Positions 53,641-63,259 of a stretch of DNA of 64,000 nucleotides are shown here, piece by piece (the first letter of the stretch is position 1; every line of letters begins with the position of its first letter). The position numbers were made by a program, and so were the translations under genes. This DNA is from Lacrimispora celerecrescens (GTDB lineage: Bacteria > Bacillota > Clostridia > Lachnospirales > Lachnospiraceae), in NCBI RefSeq assembly GCF_000732605.1, contig NZ_JPME01000012.1, forward strand, positions 186,001-250,000, in the 5' to 3' direction. The notes under the pieces are model-generated. The model had not been told where the DNA came from. It searched no databases and saw nothing but the letters and a program-made list of their open reading frames with translations.

Positions 53641-54228
53641 ATGAGTTTAGTACCTTATGTCATTGAATCAACCAGCAAGGGCGAACGCTCTTACGATATT
53701 TATTCCAGACTTCTTAAGGAGAGAATCATTTTCCTTGGAGAAGAGGTATCCGATGTATCAGCAAGCCTTGTTGTGGCTCAGCTGTTATTTTTAGAGGCAG
53801 AGGACCCGGGTAAGGACATCAACCTCTATATCAACAGCCCAGGCGGTTCTGTTACCGCAGGCATGGCAATTTATGATACCATGAACTTTATTAAATGTGA
53901 TGTTTCTACTGTTTGTATGGGCATGGCAGCCAGCATGGGAGCATTTTTGCTGGCAGGCGGAGCAAAGGGAAAACGGTTCGCTCTTCCAAATGCGGAGGTT
54001 ATGATTCATCAGCCATCCGGCGGAGCAAAGGGCCAGGCCACTGAGATCCGGATCGTAGCTGAGAATATACTGAAGATAAAGAAGCGTTTAAATGAAATCC
54101 TGTCAGCTAACACTGGCCAGCCTTATGAAGTGATTGAACGTGATACAGAGCGTGACAATTACATGAATGCGGAAGAGGCGAAAGCATATGGCTTGATTGA
54201 TGATATCATCTACAACCATGACCGCTAA
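53641..54228 (+). CDS. clpP: ATP-dependent Clp protease proteolytic subunit
   Basis: A 195-residue serine protease subunit that forms the tetradecameric ClpP barrel. The catalytic Ser98 is in GMAASMGAF, His123 in VMIHQPSGG, and the Asp lies in the [10 protein letters not shown] region. The start [10 protein letters not shown] is typical and follows AGGAGG. It works with ClpX encoded next. Confidence 0.98.
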   Translation: MSLVPYVIESTSKGERSYDIYSRLLKERIIFLGEEVSDVSASLVVAQLLFLEAEDPGKDINLYINSPGGSVTAGMAIYDTMNFIKCDVSTVCMGMAASMGAFLLAGGAKGKRFALPNAEVMIHQPSGGAKGQATEIRIVAENILKIKKRLNEILSANTGQPYEVIERDTERDNYMNAEEAKAYGLIDDIIYNHDR

Positions 54229-54315
54229 GCCTTAGGCCCAGGCAGCCAGGACGATTAATAGGAAACACCCTGCGGGTATCCCTTTATGCCCAGAAAGCAG
54301 GGCAATGTATTAGGA
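54229..54315 (+). repeat. Double-hairpin intergenic repeat upstream of clpX
   Basis: A complete copy from about 54263 (ACCC-TGC-GGGTATCCC, then ATGCCCAGAAAGCAGGGCA and TATTAGGAAAG) is preceded by a degenerate partial copy that also ends in TTAATAGGAAAC. It ends just before the GAGGTG site of clpX. Confidence 0.8.
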
Positions 54316-54332
54316 AAGAATGAGGTGTGTAT

Positions 54333-55634
54333 ATGCCGGTCAGAACAGACGACAAGATCCGATGCTCTTTTTGCGGGAAAACCCAGGACCAGGTAAAGAA
54401 ACTCATTGCCGGTTCCAATAATGTCTACATCTGTGACGAATGCATTGATTTGTGCGCAGAGATATTAGAGGAAGAATTTGACAGCCATGAGGATGACGTA
54501 CCTGATTTTGGTGATATCAACCTGATGAAGCCAAAGGAAATCAAGGCTTTTTTAGATGAGTATGTCATTGGTCAGGATAACGCAAAAAAAGTATTGTCTG
54601 TAGCAGTCTATAACCACTACAAAAGAATTACTTCCAGAAAAAAAATGGATGTGGATGTGCAAAAGAGTAATATTCTGATGTTAGGTCCTACCGGCTCTGG
54701 TAAAACCTATCTTGCGCAGACGTTGGCAAAGGTCTTAAATGTTCCGTTTGCCATCGCAGATGCCACCGCCCTTACAGAAGCCGGTTATGTGGGCGAGGAT
54801 GTTGAGAACATCCTTTTAAAGCTCATCCAGGCGGCTGATTATGACATCAGCAGGGCAGAGTATGGAATTATCTATATTGATGAGATTGATAAAATAACAA
54901 AGAAGTCGGAAAATGTGTCCATTACCAGAGATGTTTCCGGCGAAGGCGTACAGCAGGCCCTTTTAAAGATCCTGGAAGGTACGGTTGCAAGCGTTCCGCC
55001 TCAGGGAGGAAGAAAGCATCCTCACCAGGAACTTTTACAGATCAATACGACCAATATTCTGTTTATTTGCGGCGGCGCCTTTGATGGATTGGAAAAAATC
55101 ATTGAACGCAGGTTAAGTGCCGGTTCCATCGGCTTTAATGCGGAAATCGTAGATAAGAACAAGACAGATATTGATGATCTTCTGAAAAAGACCCTTCCTC
55201 AGGATCTTGTGAAGTTCGGATTGATACCGGAGTTTATCGGCCGAGTACCGGTTACCGTATCTTTAGAGCTTCTGGACCGGGAAGCGCTTGTGAAGATTTT
55301 AACAGAACCGAAGAATGCTCTGGTTAAGCAGTATCAAAAGTTGTTCGAACTGGATGATGTGAAGCTTGAGCTGACCAAAGAAGCAGTTGAGCGGATCGCA
55401 GAGCTGGCAGTGGAGAGAAAAACAGGTGCCAGAGGTTTGCGTTCCATTATGGAAAGCGTAATGATGGAAATGATGTACGAGATTCCATCTGACAGCAGCA
55501 TCGGAATCTGCACGATTACCAGGGATGTTGTAGATAAAAAGGGTGAGCCGGAGCTGATTTACAGGGACACGGCAGTCCCGAGAAAATCACTGGCTCAGAA
55601 GTTAAGAAAAGATAAGACAGGCGAGATCGCATAG
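54333..55634 (+). CDS. clpX: ATP-dependent Clp protease ATP-binding subunit ClpX
   Basis: A 433-residue AAA+ unfoldase. The N-terminal zinc-binding domain has CSFCGK and CDECIDLC, followed by Walker A GPTGSGKT, Walker [10 protein letters not shown], the pore loop GYVGEDVE, the [10 protein letters not shown] segment and the ClpP-binding loop [10 protein letters not shown] nearby. ATG 54333 ([14 protein letters not shown]) matches the family start; GTG 54327 is in frame but poorly placed. It delivers substrates to ClpP. Confidence 0.98.
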   Translation: MPVRTDDKIRCSFCGKTQDQVKKLIAGSNNVYICDECIDLCAEILEEEFDSHEDDVPDFGDINLMKPKEIKAFLDEYVIGQDNAKKVLSVAVYNHYKRITSRKKMDVDVQKSNILMLGPTGSGKTYLAQTLAKVLNVPFAIADATALTEAGYVGEDVENILLKLIQAADYDISRAEYGIIYIDEIDKITKKSENVSITRDVSGEGVQQALLKILEGTVASVPPQGGRKHPHQELLQINTTNILFICGGAFDGLEKIIERRLSAGSIGFNAEIVDKNKTDIDDLLKKTLPQDLVKFGLIPEFIGRVPVTVSLELLDREALVKILTEPKNALVKQYQKLFELDDVKLELTKEAVERIAELAVERKTGARGLRSIMESVMMEMMYEIPSDSSIGICTITRDVVDKKGEPELIYRDTAVPRKSLAQKLRKDKTGEIA

Positions 55635-55652
55635 GTCCCTGCATGAGTCGGG

Positions 55653-55691
55653 AAGGTGTTACAGCGAGAAAATCTGCTGGAACACCTTTTT
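55653..55691 (+). terminator. Terminator between clpX and lon
   Basis: AAGGTGTT (55653-55660) pairs with AACACCTT (55681-55688) with an inner CAGC/GCTG stem, followed by five T residues. It suggests lon is transcribed at least partly apart from clpX. Confidence 0.8.
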
Positions 55692-55712
55692 GAATGCAAA
55701 GGAGAGAACACA

Positions 55713-58031
55713 ATGGTGGATAAGACAATCACAATGCCAGTTATCGCCCTGCGAGGCATGACTGTTCTTCCCAAAATGATGCTGCATTTTGATATCAGCC
55801 GGACAAAATCCATTGCGGCTGTGGAGAAGGCGATGGTAGGAGATCAGAAAGTATGTCTGGTTACTCAGAAGAATTCTGAGGAAACCGACCCTGGAATCGA
55901 GGATTTGTATCAGGTCGGTACCGTGGCTCTCATCAAGCAGCTGGTAAAGCTGCCGAATAATGTGATCCGCGTTATGGTAGAAGGTATGGAGCGGGTAGAG
56001 CTTTTGACTCTTGACAGCGAGGAGCCCATGCTCATCGGTGAAGTTGAAAAGACTTTGGAAGCAGATGATTCCATTGATTATATTGCAAGAGAAGCTATGA
56101 TCCAGATCATAAAAGAAAAGCTGGAGGAGTACGGCAAGGAGAATCCAAAGATTGCAAAGGAAGTACTTCCGGGTCTTATGGTGCTTGCAGAACTTGGTGA
56201 ACTTTTGGACCAGACTGCCGTACAGCTTTCCTGGGATTACCGTGTACGCCAGCAGGTGCTTGAAAGCGCACTTTTAGAGGATCGGTATGCGCTGGTTGTA
56301 AGGCAGCTGATGACGGAGATCGAGGTCACAAAGGTAAAACGGGAATTACAGTCCCACGTTAAGGAACGGATCGATAAGAACCAAAAGGATTATATCTTAA
56401 GGGAGCAGCTAAAGGTGATCCGGGAGGAGCTTGGAGAGGATAACCCTCTGTCCGATGCAGATGAGTACTTAAAGAAGCTGAAAGCGTTAAAGGCTAATAA
56501 AGAGACCAAGGATAAGATTCAAAAGGAGATTGATCGATTTAAGGCGATGCCCGGTGGAAGTCAGGAAGCCAATGTGGTTCGTATGTACCTTGAGACAGTC
56601 CTGGAGCTTCCGTGGAAGAAGCTTTCAAAGGATGATAACAGCATCGCCCATGCAGAGGGGATCTTAAATGAGGATCACTACGGCCTTGAGAAGGTAAAGG
56701 AGCGGATTTTAGAATATCTGGCAGTCCGTGTGCTGACCAAAAAAGGATCCAGTCCCATTATCTGCCTGGTAGGACCTCCTGGAACAGGAAAGACTTCCAT
56801 TGCCAGATCAGTAGCAAAGGCGTTAAATAAGGAGTATGTAAGGATCAGCCTTGGAGGAATCCGGGATGAAGCGGAGATCCGCGGACACCGGAAAACTTAT
56901 GTGGGCGCCATGCCCGGCAGGATTGTAGAGGCTATAAGGCAGGCAGGAGTTAGCAATCCCTTAATGCTCCTTGATGAAATTGACAAGGTCAGCAGTGATT
57001 ATAAGGGTGATACTTCTTCCGCCCTTTTGGAGGTGCTGGACAGCGAGCAGAACGTAAAATTCAGGGATCATTATGTTGAGATTCCCATTGATTTATCGAA
57101 TGTGCTGTTTCTGGCAACGGCCAATACCACGACAACCATTCCGGGGCCGCTTCTTGACCGTATGGAAGTAATTGAAGTAAATAGCTATACGGAGAATGAA
57201 AAATTCCATATTGCAAAGAATTACTTAGTAAGAAAGCAGCGGGAAAAGAATGGGCTTAAGCCAAATCAGGTGTCTATATCAGACGAGGCTCTTGAAAAGA
57301 TCATTCACCACTACACCAGAGAGGCCGGAGTCAGGAATTTAGAAAGGCGGATCGGAGCTGTTTTCAGAAAAGCTGCAAGAGAATTCCTGGAAGATGGAAA
57401 AAAGGCGATTGAGATAAATTCAAACGACTTAGAGAAATATTTAGGCAAGGAAAAGGTTCTCTTTGAGGATGTAAATGAGGAAGACCAGGTGGGAATCGTA
57501 AGAGGTCTTGCATGGACCAGCGTCGGCGGCAACACCCTTCAAATTGAAGTCAATGTTATGCCGGGAAAGGGAAGCCTTCAGATGACCGGACAAATGGGAG
57601 ATGTCATGAAAGAATCCGCCCAGACTGCTTTAAGCTATATCAGGTCTGTATGCCCGGAATATAAGGTAAAGGATGATTACTTTGAAAAACATGATATCCA
57701 CCTTCACATTCCGGAAGGTGCCGTACCAAAGGATGGCCCGTCGGCAGGAATCACCATGGCAACGGCTATGCTGTCTGCAGTTACAAACCGGAAGGTAAAC
57801 GCCAAGGTGGCCATGACAGGGGAGATTACTCTTCGCGGCCGTGTCCTGCCCATTGGAGGCCTTAAGGAAAAAATTCTGGCTGCACGTATGGCTCATGTGG
57901 AGAAGGTTCTGGTTCCCGACAGGAACCGCCCGGATATTGCAGAACTGTCAGAGGAAATCATCGGAGATCTGGAAATCATATATGTGAAGAACATGCCGGA
58001 GGTTTTAAAAGAAGCTTTCATCCAGGAATAG
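55713..58031 (+). CDS. lon: ATP-dependent protease La (LonA)
   Basis: A 772-residue AAA+ serine protease. The N-terminal substrate-binding domain begins [20 protein letters not shown]. The ATPase module has Walker [10 protein letters not shown], Walker [10 protein letters not shown] and the sensor ATANT. The protease domain has the catalytic Ser677 in KDGPSAG and the Lys in GGLKEK. AGGAG lies nine bases before ATG 55713; an upstream in-frame ATG at 55656 is inside the terminator and is rejected. Followed by two copies of the intergenic repeat. Confidence 0.97.
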   Translation: MVDKTITMPVIALRGMTVLPKMMLHFDISRTKSIAAVEKAMVGDQKVCLVTQKNSEETDPGIEDLYQVGTVALIKQLVKLPNNVIRVMVEGMERVELLTLDSEEPMLIGEVEKTLEADDSIDYIAREAMIQIIKEKLEEYGKENPKIAKEVLPGLMVLAELGELLDQTAVQLSWDYRVRQQVLESALLEDRYALVVRQLMTEIEVTKVKRELQSHVKERIDKNQKDYILREQLKVIREELGEDNPLSDADEYLKKLKALKANKETKDKIQKEIDRFKAMPGGSQEANVVRMYLETVLELPWKKLSKDDNSIAHAEGILNEDHYGLEKVKERILEYLAVRVLTKKGSSPIICLVGPPGTGKTSIARSVAKALNKEYVRISLGGIRDEAEIRGHRKTYVGAMPGRIVEAIRQAGVSNPLMLLDEIDKVSSDYKGDTSSALLEVLDSEQNVKFRDHYVEIPIDLSNVLFLATANTTTTIPGPLLDRMEVIEVNSYTENEKFHIAKNYLVRKQREKNGLKPNQVSISDEALEKIIHHYTREAGVRNLERRIGAVFRKAAREFLEDGKKAIEINSNDLEKYLGKEKVLFEDVNEEDQVGIVRGLAWTSVGGNTLQIEVNVMPGKGSLQMTGQMGDVMKESAQTALSYIRSVCPEYKVKDDYFEKHDIHLHIPEGAVPKDGPSAGITMATAMLSAVTNRKVNAKVAMTGEITLRGRVLPIGGLKEKILAARMAHVEKVLVPDRNRPDIAELSEEIIGDLEIIYVKNMPEVLKEAFIQE

Positions 58032-58040
58032 AAGCATAAG

Positions 58041-58123
58041 TATGCCCAAAAAGCATGGGCAGGAAAGAGGAAATACCCTTCGGGTATACCTTTATGCCCA
58101 GAGAACATGGGCAGGAAAGAGGA
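58041..58123 (+). repeat. Two copies of the double-hairpin repeat between lon and ysxC
   Basis: The first, partial copy has TGCCCAAAAAGCATGGGCA (58052-58070) and GGAAAGAGGAAA. The second is complete: TACCC-TTC-GGGTA, then ATGCCCAGAGAACATGGGC, then AGGAAAGAGGAAA ending seven bases before the ysxC ATG. The repeat supplies the ribosome binding site of ysxC. Confidence 0.9.
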
Positions 58124-58129
58124 AACCAT

Positions 58130-58729
58130 ATGATCATTAAATCAGTTGAGCTGGAGACTGTGTGTGGAATAACCAGTAAGCTTCCGGAGAATACAAAGCC
58201 GGAGTTTGCCTTTGCGGGCAAATCCAATGTGGGAAAATCTTCTCTCATAAATGCCCTGATGAACCGCAAATCCTTTGCCAGAACCTCGTCCCAGCCGGGG
58301 AAGACTCAAACCATTAACTTTTATAACATCAATGATGCTTTATACTATGTGGATCTTCCTGGTTACGGATATGCCAAGGTATCATTGGAAGTGAAAGCAA
58401 AGTGGGGGAAAATGATAGAAAACTATCTTCATAAGTCCTCCATGCTCCGTTGCGTGTTTTTGCTGATCGATATCCGCCACGAACCATCGGAAAATGATAA
58501 GACCATGTACGATTGGATCGTACACAATGGCTACCAGCCAATCATCATTGCAACCAAACTGGACAAGCTCAAGAGAAGCCAGGTGCAGAAAGCGTTAAAA
58601 GTTCTTCGCACAGGGCTTGGGATCGGAAGTGATGTAACAGTGATTCCTTTTTCTGCAGAGACCAAGCAGGGCAGGGAAGAAATATGGGACTTAATTTCAG
58701 AATCCGTAAATAGTCTTGACAAGGAGTAA
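58130..58729 (+). CDS. ysxC: Ribosome biogenesis GTPase YsxC/EngB
   Basis: A 199-residue small GTPase needed for large-subunit assembly. The G motifs are AGKSNVGKSS, the switch SQPGKTQTINFY, DLPGYGYA, ATKLDKLK and PFSAET. The start MIIKSVELE at 58130 follows AGAGGAAA from the repeat; an in-frame ATG at 58055 lies in the repeat itself and is rejected. The 3' end contains the promoter of the following ABC operon. Confidence 0.96.
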   Translation: MIIKSVELETVCGITSKLPENTKPEFAFAGKSNVGKSSLINALMNRKSFARTSSQPGKTQTINFYNINDALYYVDLPGYGYAKVSLEVKAKWGKMIENYLHKSSMLRCVFLLIDIRHEPSENDKTMYDWIVHNGYQPIIIATKLDKLKRSQVQKALKVLRTGLGIGSDVTVIPFSAETKQGREEIWDLISESVNSLDKE

Positions 58730-58744
58730 AAATCTTTTTATAAT
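58716..58744 (+). promoter_or_regulatory. Consensus promoter overlapping the end of ysxC
   Basis: A perfect TTGACA (58716-58721), a 17-base spacer and a perfect TATAAT (58739-58744). The -35 box lies in the last codons of ysxC. GAAC...GTTC can form a small hairpin in the leader before the AGAGGAG site. Confidence 0.9.
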
Positions 58745-58796
58745 GAACCTATTTATTACATAGAGTTCATCTAGGTAGGAAGAGGAGAAAACAGTT

Positions 58797-59666
58797 ATGA
58801 AAAAGATAATAAGAAAAATCGTATCAACTCTTATGGCAGCAACCCTGGCAGCAGCCTTTCTGACTGCCTGCGGAGGCGGTAATTCCGCCACAGGCACTGG
58901 TAAGGAAACAGGAGATAAGAAGGTATTAAAGGTTGCCATGGAGTGCAGTTACGCACCATATAACTGGACCCAGCCGACAGATGCAGGCGGAGCCGTTCCT
59001 ATTTCCGGAAGCTCTGATTTTGCTTATGGCTATGATGTCATGATGGCTAAAAAGATTGCAGATGAACTGGGCTATGGACTGGAGATTGTTAAGCTGGACT
59101 GGGATTCCCTTGTTCCTGCTGTTCAGTCCGGAAAAGTTGACTGTGTCATTGCCGGTCAGTCCATTACCGCAGAACGTATGCAGTCCGTTGATTTTACAGA
59201 TCCTTACTACTATGCGACCATAGTAACCCTGGTAAAAGCAGGAGGCAAGTATGAGAATGCAAAGAGTGTTGCTGATTTTGCCGGAGCAACTGCTACTTCA
59301 CAGTTAAATACCATCTGGTATGATAACTGTCTGCCTCAGATTCCAAGCGCAGATATTCAGCCTGCCCAGGAATCCGCACCGGCTATGCTGGTATCTTTAA
59401 GCTCCGGAAGATGCGACCTGGTAGTAACAGACAAGCCTACCGGACAGGCAGCGTTAGTTGCTTATCCTGACTTCAAGCTCCTTGATTTCACCGGAACAGA
59501 GGGTGAGTTTAAGGTGTCTGATGAGGATGTGAACATCGGGATATCATTAAAGAAGGGCAATACGGAATTAAAGGATGCCATAAACGGAATACTTGCCAAA
59601 ATGAGCAAGGATGATTTTAACAAGATGATGGAAGAAGCGATTTCCGTTCAGCCATTATCAAAGTAA
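58797..59666 (+). CDS. Amino-acid ABC transporter substrate-binding lipoprotein
   Basis: A 289-residue polar-amino-acid-binding protein (family 3). The signal peptide ends in a lipobox (LTAC), followed by a Gly/Ser/Thr linker. VLKVAMECSYAPYNW, FAYGYDVMMAKKIADELG, VDCVIAGQSITAERMQSVDFTDPYYY and the late IGISLKKGN are typical. Tryptophan and Asp-rich insertions (NWTQPTDAGGAVPISG) occur near the ligand site. It leads an operon with a permease and an ATPase. The substrate could be a basic or polar amino acid; the sequence does not decide. Confidence 0.93.
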   Translation: MKKIIRKIVSTLMAATLAAAFLTACGGGNSATGTGKETGDKKVLKVAMECSYAPYNWTQPTDAGGAVPISGSSDFAYGYDVMMAKKIADELGYGLEIVKLDWDSLVPAVQSGKVDCVIAGQSITAERMQSVDFTDPYYYATIVTLVKAGGKYENAKSVADFAGATATSQLNTIWYDNCLPQIPSADIQPAQESAPAMLVSLSSGRCDLVVTDKPTGQAALVAYPDFKLLDFTGTEGEFKVSDEDVNIGISLKKGNTELKDAINGILAKMSKDDFNKMMEEAISVQPLSK

Positions 59667-59679
59667 TCCAGTTGAGAAA

Positions 59680-59802
59680 ACCCCGCACGTTTGTCGGATG
59701 CAGGAATGCAAACAGTCCTGCGCCTGGCTCATTGCATGCGGGAATAAAAATAGAATCAGGTCTTGCTGGCACGGAACAAGAGTGTTCTTCTTTCGTGCCG
59801 CT
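59680..59802 (+). other. Structured spacer between binding-protein and permease genes
   Basis: The 176-base gap holds no gene. CCCGCA near 59681 can pair with TGCGGG near 59736, enclosing GCAGGA/TCCTGC (59700-59721), and GGCACGGAA/TTTCGTGCC (59768-59799) forms a second stem. No T run follows. Such a spacer may stabilise the upstream transcript or reduce permease expression. Confidence 0.55.
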
Positions 59803-59842
59803 TGTTCTGTTTCGAGGAAGTACGAGAAGGAGAAGGTAGAAC

Positions 59843-60643
59843 ATGTCTTTGCCATCAGATTTTTTTGGAAGAATTGTATTTATACTGCAGCTTTATGGCC
59901 CTTCCTTTTTAAGCGGGGCAGGAAAGACTATGGCAATTGCCATTGTCGGCACATTCATCGGTTGCATCATCGGTTTTGCCGTGGGAATTATCCAGACAAT
60001 TCCGGTTATAAAAAGTGATAATCCGATAAAAAGGTTTTTATTAAAGTTACTAAAATTCATTTTAAATGTTTATGTGGAGGTATTCCGCGGAACTCCTATG
60101 ATGGTTCAGGCCATGTTTATATTTTACGGTTCTTCCGTACTGTTTGGCATTAACATGTCCACCGTTTTTGCTGCCTATTTCATTGTATCCATTAATACAG
60201 GGGCATATATGGCTGAAACCGTGAGAGGAGGAATCCTTTCCATTGATCAGGGACAGACCGAGGGTGCCAAGGCGATTGGCATGACCCATTTTCAGACTAT
60301 GGTCAATGTTATCATGCCTCAGGCGCTGCGCAATATCATGCCTCAGATCGGCAATAACTTAATCATCAATATTAAGGATACCTGCGTGCTTTCTGTTATC
60401 GGCGTAGTGGAGTTGTTTTATGCCACAAAGGGCGTTGCAGGCGCGTATTATACCTATTTCGAAGCGTTTGGCATCACCATGGTTATTTATTTCATCCTGA
60501 CCTTTACCTGTTCCAGAATCCTTCGTTACTGGGAGAAGAAGATGGATGGTCCGGACAGCTACGATCTGGCTACCACGGATACGCTGGCTTATACCAGCGG
60601 TATGGTTAAATTCCCAGATCCTAAAGAGAAGGAGGATAAATAA
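59843..60643 (+). CDS. Amino-acid ABC transporter permease
   Basis: A 266-residue His/Glu/Gln-type permease with about five helices. The N-terminal FLSGAGKTMAIAIVGTFIGCIIGF, the segment VEVFRGTPMMVQAMFIFYG and the EAA-like loop GQTEGAKAIGMTHFQTMVNVIMPQALRN are family hallmarks. GAAGGAGAAGG precedes the ATG. Its stop immediately precedes the ATPase ATG. Confidence 0.95.
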   Translation: MSLPSDFFGRIVFILQLYGPSFLSGAGKTMAIAIVGTFIGCIIGFAVGIIQTIPVIKSDNPIKRFLLKLLKFILNVYVEVFRGTPMMVQAMFIFYGSSVLFGINMSTVFAAYFIVSINTGAYMAETVRGGILSIDQGQTEGAKAIGMTHFQTMVNVIMPQALRNIMPQIGNNLIINIKDTCVLSVIGVVELFYATKGVAGAYYTYFEAFGITMVIYFILTFTCSRILRYWEKKMDGPDSYDLATTDTLAYTSGMVKFPDPKEKEDK

Positions 60644-61387
60644 ATGACAGGCGAAAAAGTTTTAGAGATCCATCATTTGAGTAAAACCTTTGGAACGAAT
60701 GTGGTGCTGCGGGACATTGATTTCTCTGTCAATGCCGGCGATGTGACCTGTATTATCGGAGCCTCCGGCTCCGGAAAGTCAACACTGCTGCGCTGTATCA
60801 ATCTGCTGGAAACTCCTACTACCGGTGAAATCCTGTACCATGATGTAGACATTACAGACCGGAAGATGAACGTTCCTTCCTATCGTACGAAAGTAGGTAT
60901 GGTGTTCCAGAGCTTTAATTTATTTAATAACATGACTGTTTTGGAAAACTGTTTGGTAGGCCAGATAAAGGTGCTGAAAAAAGATAAGGAAGAAGCCAGA
61001 AAGAAAGCGATGATGTATTTAGAGAAGGTAGGCATGGCTCCTTACATCAATGCAAAGCCAAAGCAGCTTTCCGGCGGGCAGAAGCAGAGGGTGGCCATTG
61101 CAAGAGCCTTGGCCATGGAACCGGAGATTCTGCTGTTTGACGAGCCAACTTCCGCACTGGATCCCCAGATGGTAGGGGAAGTGCTTGCGGTTATGAGAAC
61201 TCTGGCAAAGGAAGGCCTTACCATGATCATCGTAACTCATGAAATGGCATTTGCCAGGGATGTGTCCAGCCGTGTGGTCTATATGGCAGGCGGCGTAATT
61301 GAAGAAGAGGGTGCTCCGGCTGATATTTTCGGGAATCCAAAGAAAAACTCAACAAAAGAATTTTTAAACCGGTTTATGCAGGGATAA
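60644..61387 (+). CDS. Amino-acid ABC transporter ATPase (GlnQ type)
   Basis: A 247-residue ATPase. Walker A is GASGSGKST, the Q loop VFQSFNLF, the signature LSGGQKQR, Walker [12 protein letters not shown], and the switch His lies in VTHEM. It starts directly after the permease stop and completes the importer. A bidirectional terminator follows two bases after its stop. Confidence 0.96.
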   Translation: MTGEKVLEIHHLSKTFGTNVVLRDIDFSVNAGDVTCIIGASGSGKSTLLRCINLLETPTTGEILYHDVDITDRKMNVPSYRTKVGMVFQSFNLFNNMTVLENCLVGQIKVLKKDKEEARKKAMMYLEKVGMAPYINAKPKQLSGGQKQRVAIARALAMEPEILLFDEPTSALDPQMVGEVLAVMRTLAKEGLTMIIVTHEMAFARDVSSRVVYMAGGVIEEEGAPADIFGNPKKNSTKEFLNRFMQG

Positions 61388-61388
61388 G

Positions 61389-61430
61389 AAAAAGCTGATT
61401 CAGGATGATAATACTGAATCAGCTTTTTTT
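61389..61430. terminator. Bidirectional terminator
   Basis: AAAAGCTGATTCAG pairs perfectly with CTGAATCAGCTTTT around a 10-base loop, flanked by an A run and a T run. It ends the ABC operon on the plus strand and overlaps the end of the GNAT gene on the minus strand. Confidence 0.93.
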
Positions 61431-62388
61431 AATTAAAAGAATTCTCTGACAAAATCCTTTCATCAATACGCCGTACAACGCCATGGGTATAAGGTACAAA
61501 ATATTTGGACCAGAAACCATATGCGGCTGGATTGATGCTCTCAAAGTCTACACCGAGGTGAGTGTAACCCTCAGCTTTCAAGGTTTTTATCACATGATCC
61601 AGCAGACCTTGATATACTCCTTTGCCTCGATGCTCCTCCAGACAGAATGCACTGTTAATATGGCGGTAATTTGGATATTCAGTTATAAAGGTTTCGCCAG
61701 ATTCTGAAATTTTTAAATAAGCACAAGCTTTGCCCTGGTATAGAGACACAAAGCATCGTTCATGATTTTTTGTGCACGTATCACAAAAGGCTTCCAATGT
61801 TTCTTTTTCACGGTTCATAAAAGTTGGACTATTGTTAAAATGTTTGTTTAACATTGATTCAAGTGGGTATGCCAAAGCGTACTCGCTTGATGAAAGTTCT
61901 AAGAACTCATATTCTTCACAAGTCCTGCAGCCAAATGGCTCCATAGGGCGGATTGAATCAATGCAGCGTAGACCAAAACCGTATTTGAAAAATTGATTCT
62001 GAGCGATTTCGTCATGTGCATATAAGCAAATACCATGACTGACAGCACCTGCACGTACCCACTTGCGGGCAGCATCCTGATACATGGCTGCATAAATATT
62101 CGCTCTGTTCTTAAGCGTTGCCGCATTGGCCCACATAGGGGAAAAAACGCCCGTAACGTCAGTAGAGTGAAATGCATTGTTAAAAGGCATGACACTGCAC
62201 AGGAACCCAACCATTTCATCATCTTCAAACGCTGCGACACCCAGACCGTTATCGGCAAAGCAGGTTAAGTCAGGGAATTCATCAACACATGGCAGAGCCG
62301 GTACCTGACAATGCTCTTCTTTGTAGCAGGTTAGTGCCAGTGCGTTTGCCATGCTAATATGTTCCCTGGCAAAATCAACGATTATCAT
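61429..62388 (-). CDS. GNAT-family N-acetyltransferase
   Basis: A 319-residue protein with an acetyl-CoA binding GNAT domain in the C-terminal half: the A motif is EEHRGKGVYQGLLDHVI, then YTHLGVDFESINPAAYGFWSKY. The N-terminal half looks like a second, diverged GNAT-like unit (GVAAFEDDEMVGFLCSVMPF, GICLYAHDEIAQNQFFKYGF). The acetylated substrate is unknown. Its ATG overlaps the stop of the small membrane gene upstream (ATGA), so the two are coupled. The gene ends inside the bidirectional terminator. Confidence 0.88.
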   Translation of the reverse strand: MIIVDFAREHISMANALALTCYKEEHCQVPALPCVDEFPDLTCFADNGLGVAAFEDDEMVGFLCSVMPFNNAFHSTDVTGVFSPMWANAATLKNRANIYAAMYQDAARKWVRAGAVSHGICLYAHDEIAQNQFFKYGFGLRCIDSIRPMEPFGCRTCEEYEFLELSSSEYALAYPLESMLNKHFNNSPTFMNREKETLEAFCDTCTKNHERCFVSLYQGKACAYLKISESGETFITEYPNYRHINSAFCLEEHRGKGVYQGLLDHVIKTLKAEGYTHLGVDFESINPAAYGFWSKYFVPYTHGVVRRIDERILSENSFN

Positions 62389-62694
62389 ATTTCATTACAC
62401 CCCTTTTTGTCATGGGCAATGGACAAATTTTGCTCTCCCTTAACGGTGACCGGAATTCCCTGCTTCTTAAGCTTACTGTCATGAACCGGTTTTGTAAAAA
62501 GATCTCGTACTTTGATTCTGATAAAGGTTTTTGCTGCTTTGATGAAAACAACAAAAATAAATATGGGAAGGATGACGGTTAAAACCAACCTTACCTTGAA
62601 ACGGAACTTTTTTTTTCTTTAACTGTTTCAAATATAGCTGATATTGGTCATTTATCTTCGGAAACAATGTTTTCTTTGTCTGAATTTTACTCAA
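62385..62694 (-). pseudogene. Small one-helix membrane protein, frameshifted at an A9 run
   Basis: Reading leftward, a TTG start at 62694 follows AAGGGGGA and gives a lysine-rich N-terminus. It meets nine A residues (62608-62616), after which its frame loses sense. With eight A residues the frame becomes KKKFRFKVRLVLTVILPIFIFVVF, a plausible membrane helix, and continues to TGA 62385-62387, which overlaps the GNAT start. The joined product is about 102 residues: basic cytoplasmic head, one helix, charged tail. I do not recognise the family. The extra A may be a sequencing error, a phase-variable tract or a slippage site. Confidence 0.6.
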
Positions 62695-62729
62695 AATAAT
62701 TCCCCCTTGTGTTTCTGCTAGATGATATG

Positions 62730-63254
62730 TTAAGAACCGCTCATCAGTGACTTCATGGCAAATGCATAAATTTCCTGACTTTTTGATTTCCAGTGATCAC
62801 ACATGATCTCTGCCTGGTCTTTGTCCGGAACAGATAGTTCCAGGTTTATCAGGCAGTTTTTTCCTTCCCGGACCTGGCAGTGAACGATGTAGTCATGGCT
62901 GGTAGATTTATAGAAATCAGCAGTTACGCCTACCTCGTTGCGAAGCCGGAATTTGTTCTCTTTTAAATATTCATCCATATCATTGATGATGGCGGGTGAG
63001 ATTTTGCTACCGAAAAAGGAAAGGGTCTCTTCCCCTTCCCTGGTGATCTCGTACCGGCTGCTGTTATGGTTGGTTTCCACATGAAGCAGTCTGGCCTCCA
63101 GCAGTTCATTCAATGCCTGATTGAGCGTAAAATATGTGGTATATTCATGCTCCAGAAAAAAGTTTGACAGTTGTGCGCTTGTCAGGGGGAAATTAACCTG
63201 TTTAAGCATGTATAAAATCATCAGTTTGTACAGGGTCATAGGTTCTGACAGCAT
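62730..63254 (-). CDS. DUF4364-family winged-helix protein
   Basis: A 174-residue protein of the DUF4364 family found in clostridia. The N-terminal 75 residues look like a winged helix (LYKLMILYMLKQVNFPLTSAQLSNFFLEH, LNELLEARLLHVE), suggesting a PadR/MarR-like DNA-binding role. The C-terminal part begins SPAIINDMDEYLKENKFRLRNEVGVTADFYKS. An inverted copy of the intergenic repeat lies immediately upstream and supplies GGAAAGAGG before the ATG. Its target is unknown. Confidence 0.85.
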   Translation of the reverse strand: MLSEPMTLYKLMILYMLKQVNFPLTSAQLSNFFLEHEYTTYFTLNQALNELLEARLLHVETNHNSSRYEITREGEETLSFFGSKISPAIINDMDEYLKENKFRLRNEVGVTADFYKSTSHDYIVHCQVREGKNCLINLELSVPDKDQAEIMCDHWKSKSQEIYAFAMKSLMSGS

Positions 63255-63259
63255 AGTTA

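Noticed and set aside
55656-55712. Longer Lon N-terminus
   Set aside because: It would be encoded by the clpX-lon terminator hairpin; ATG 55713 has AGGAG and gives the normal Lon start.
58055-58129. Longer YsxC N-terminus
   Set aside because: The extra residues come from the double-hairpin repeat, which happens to be in frame.
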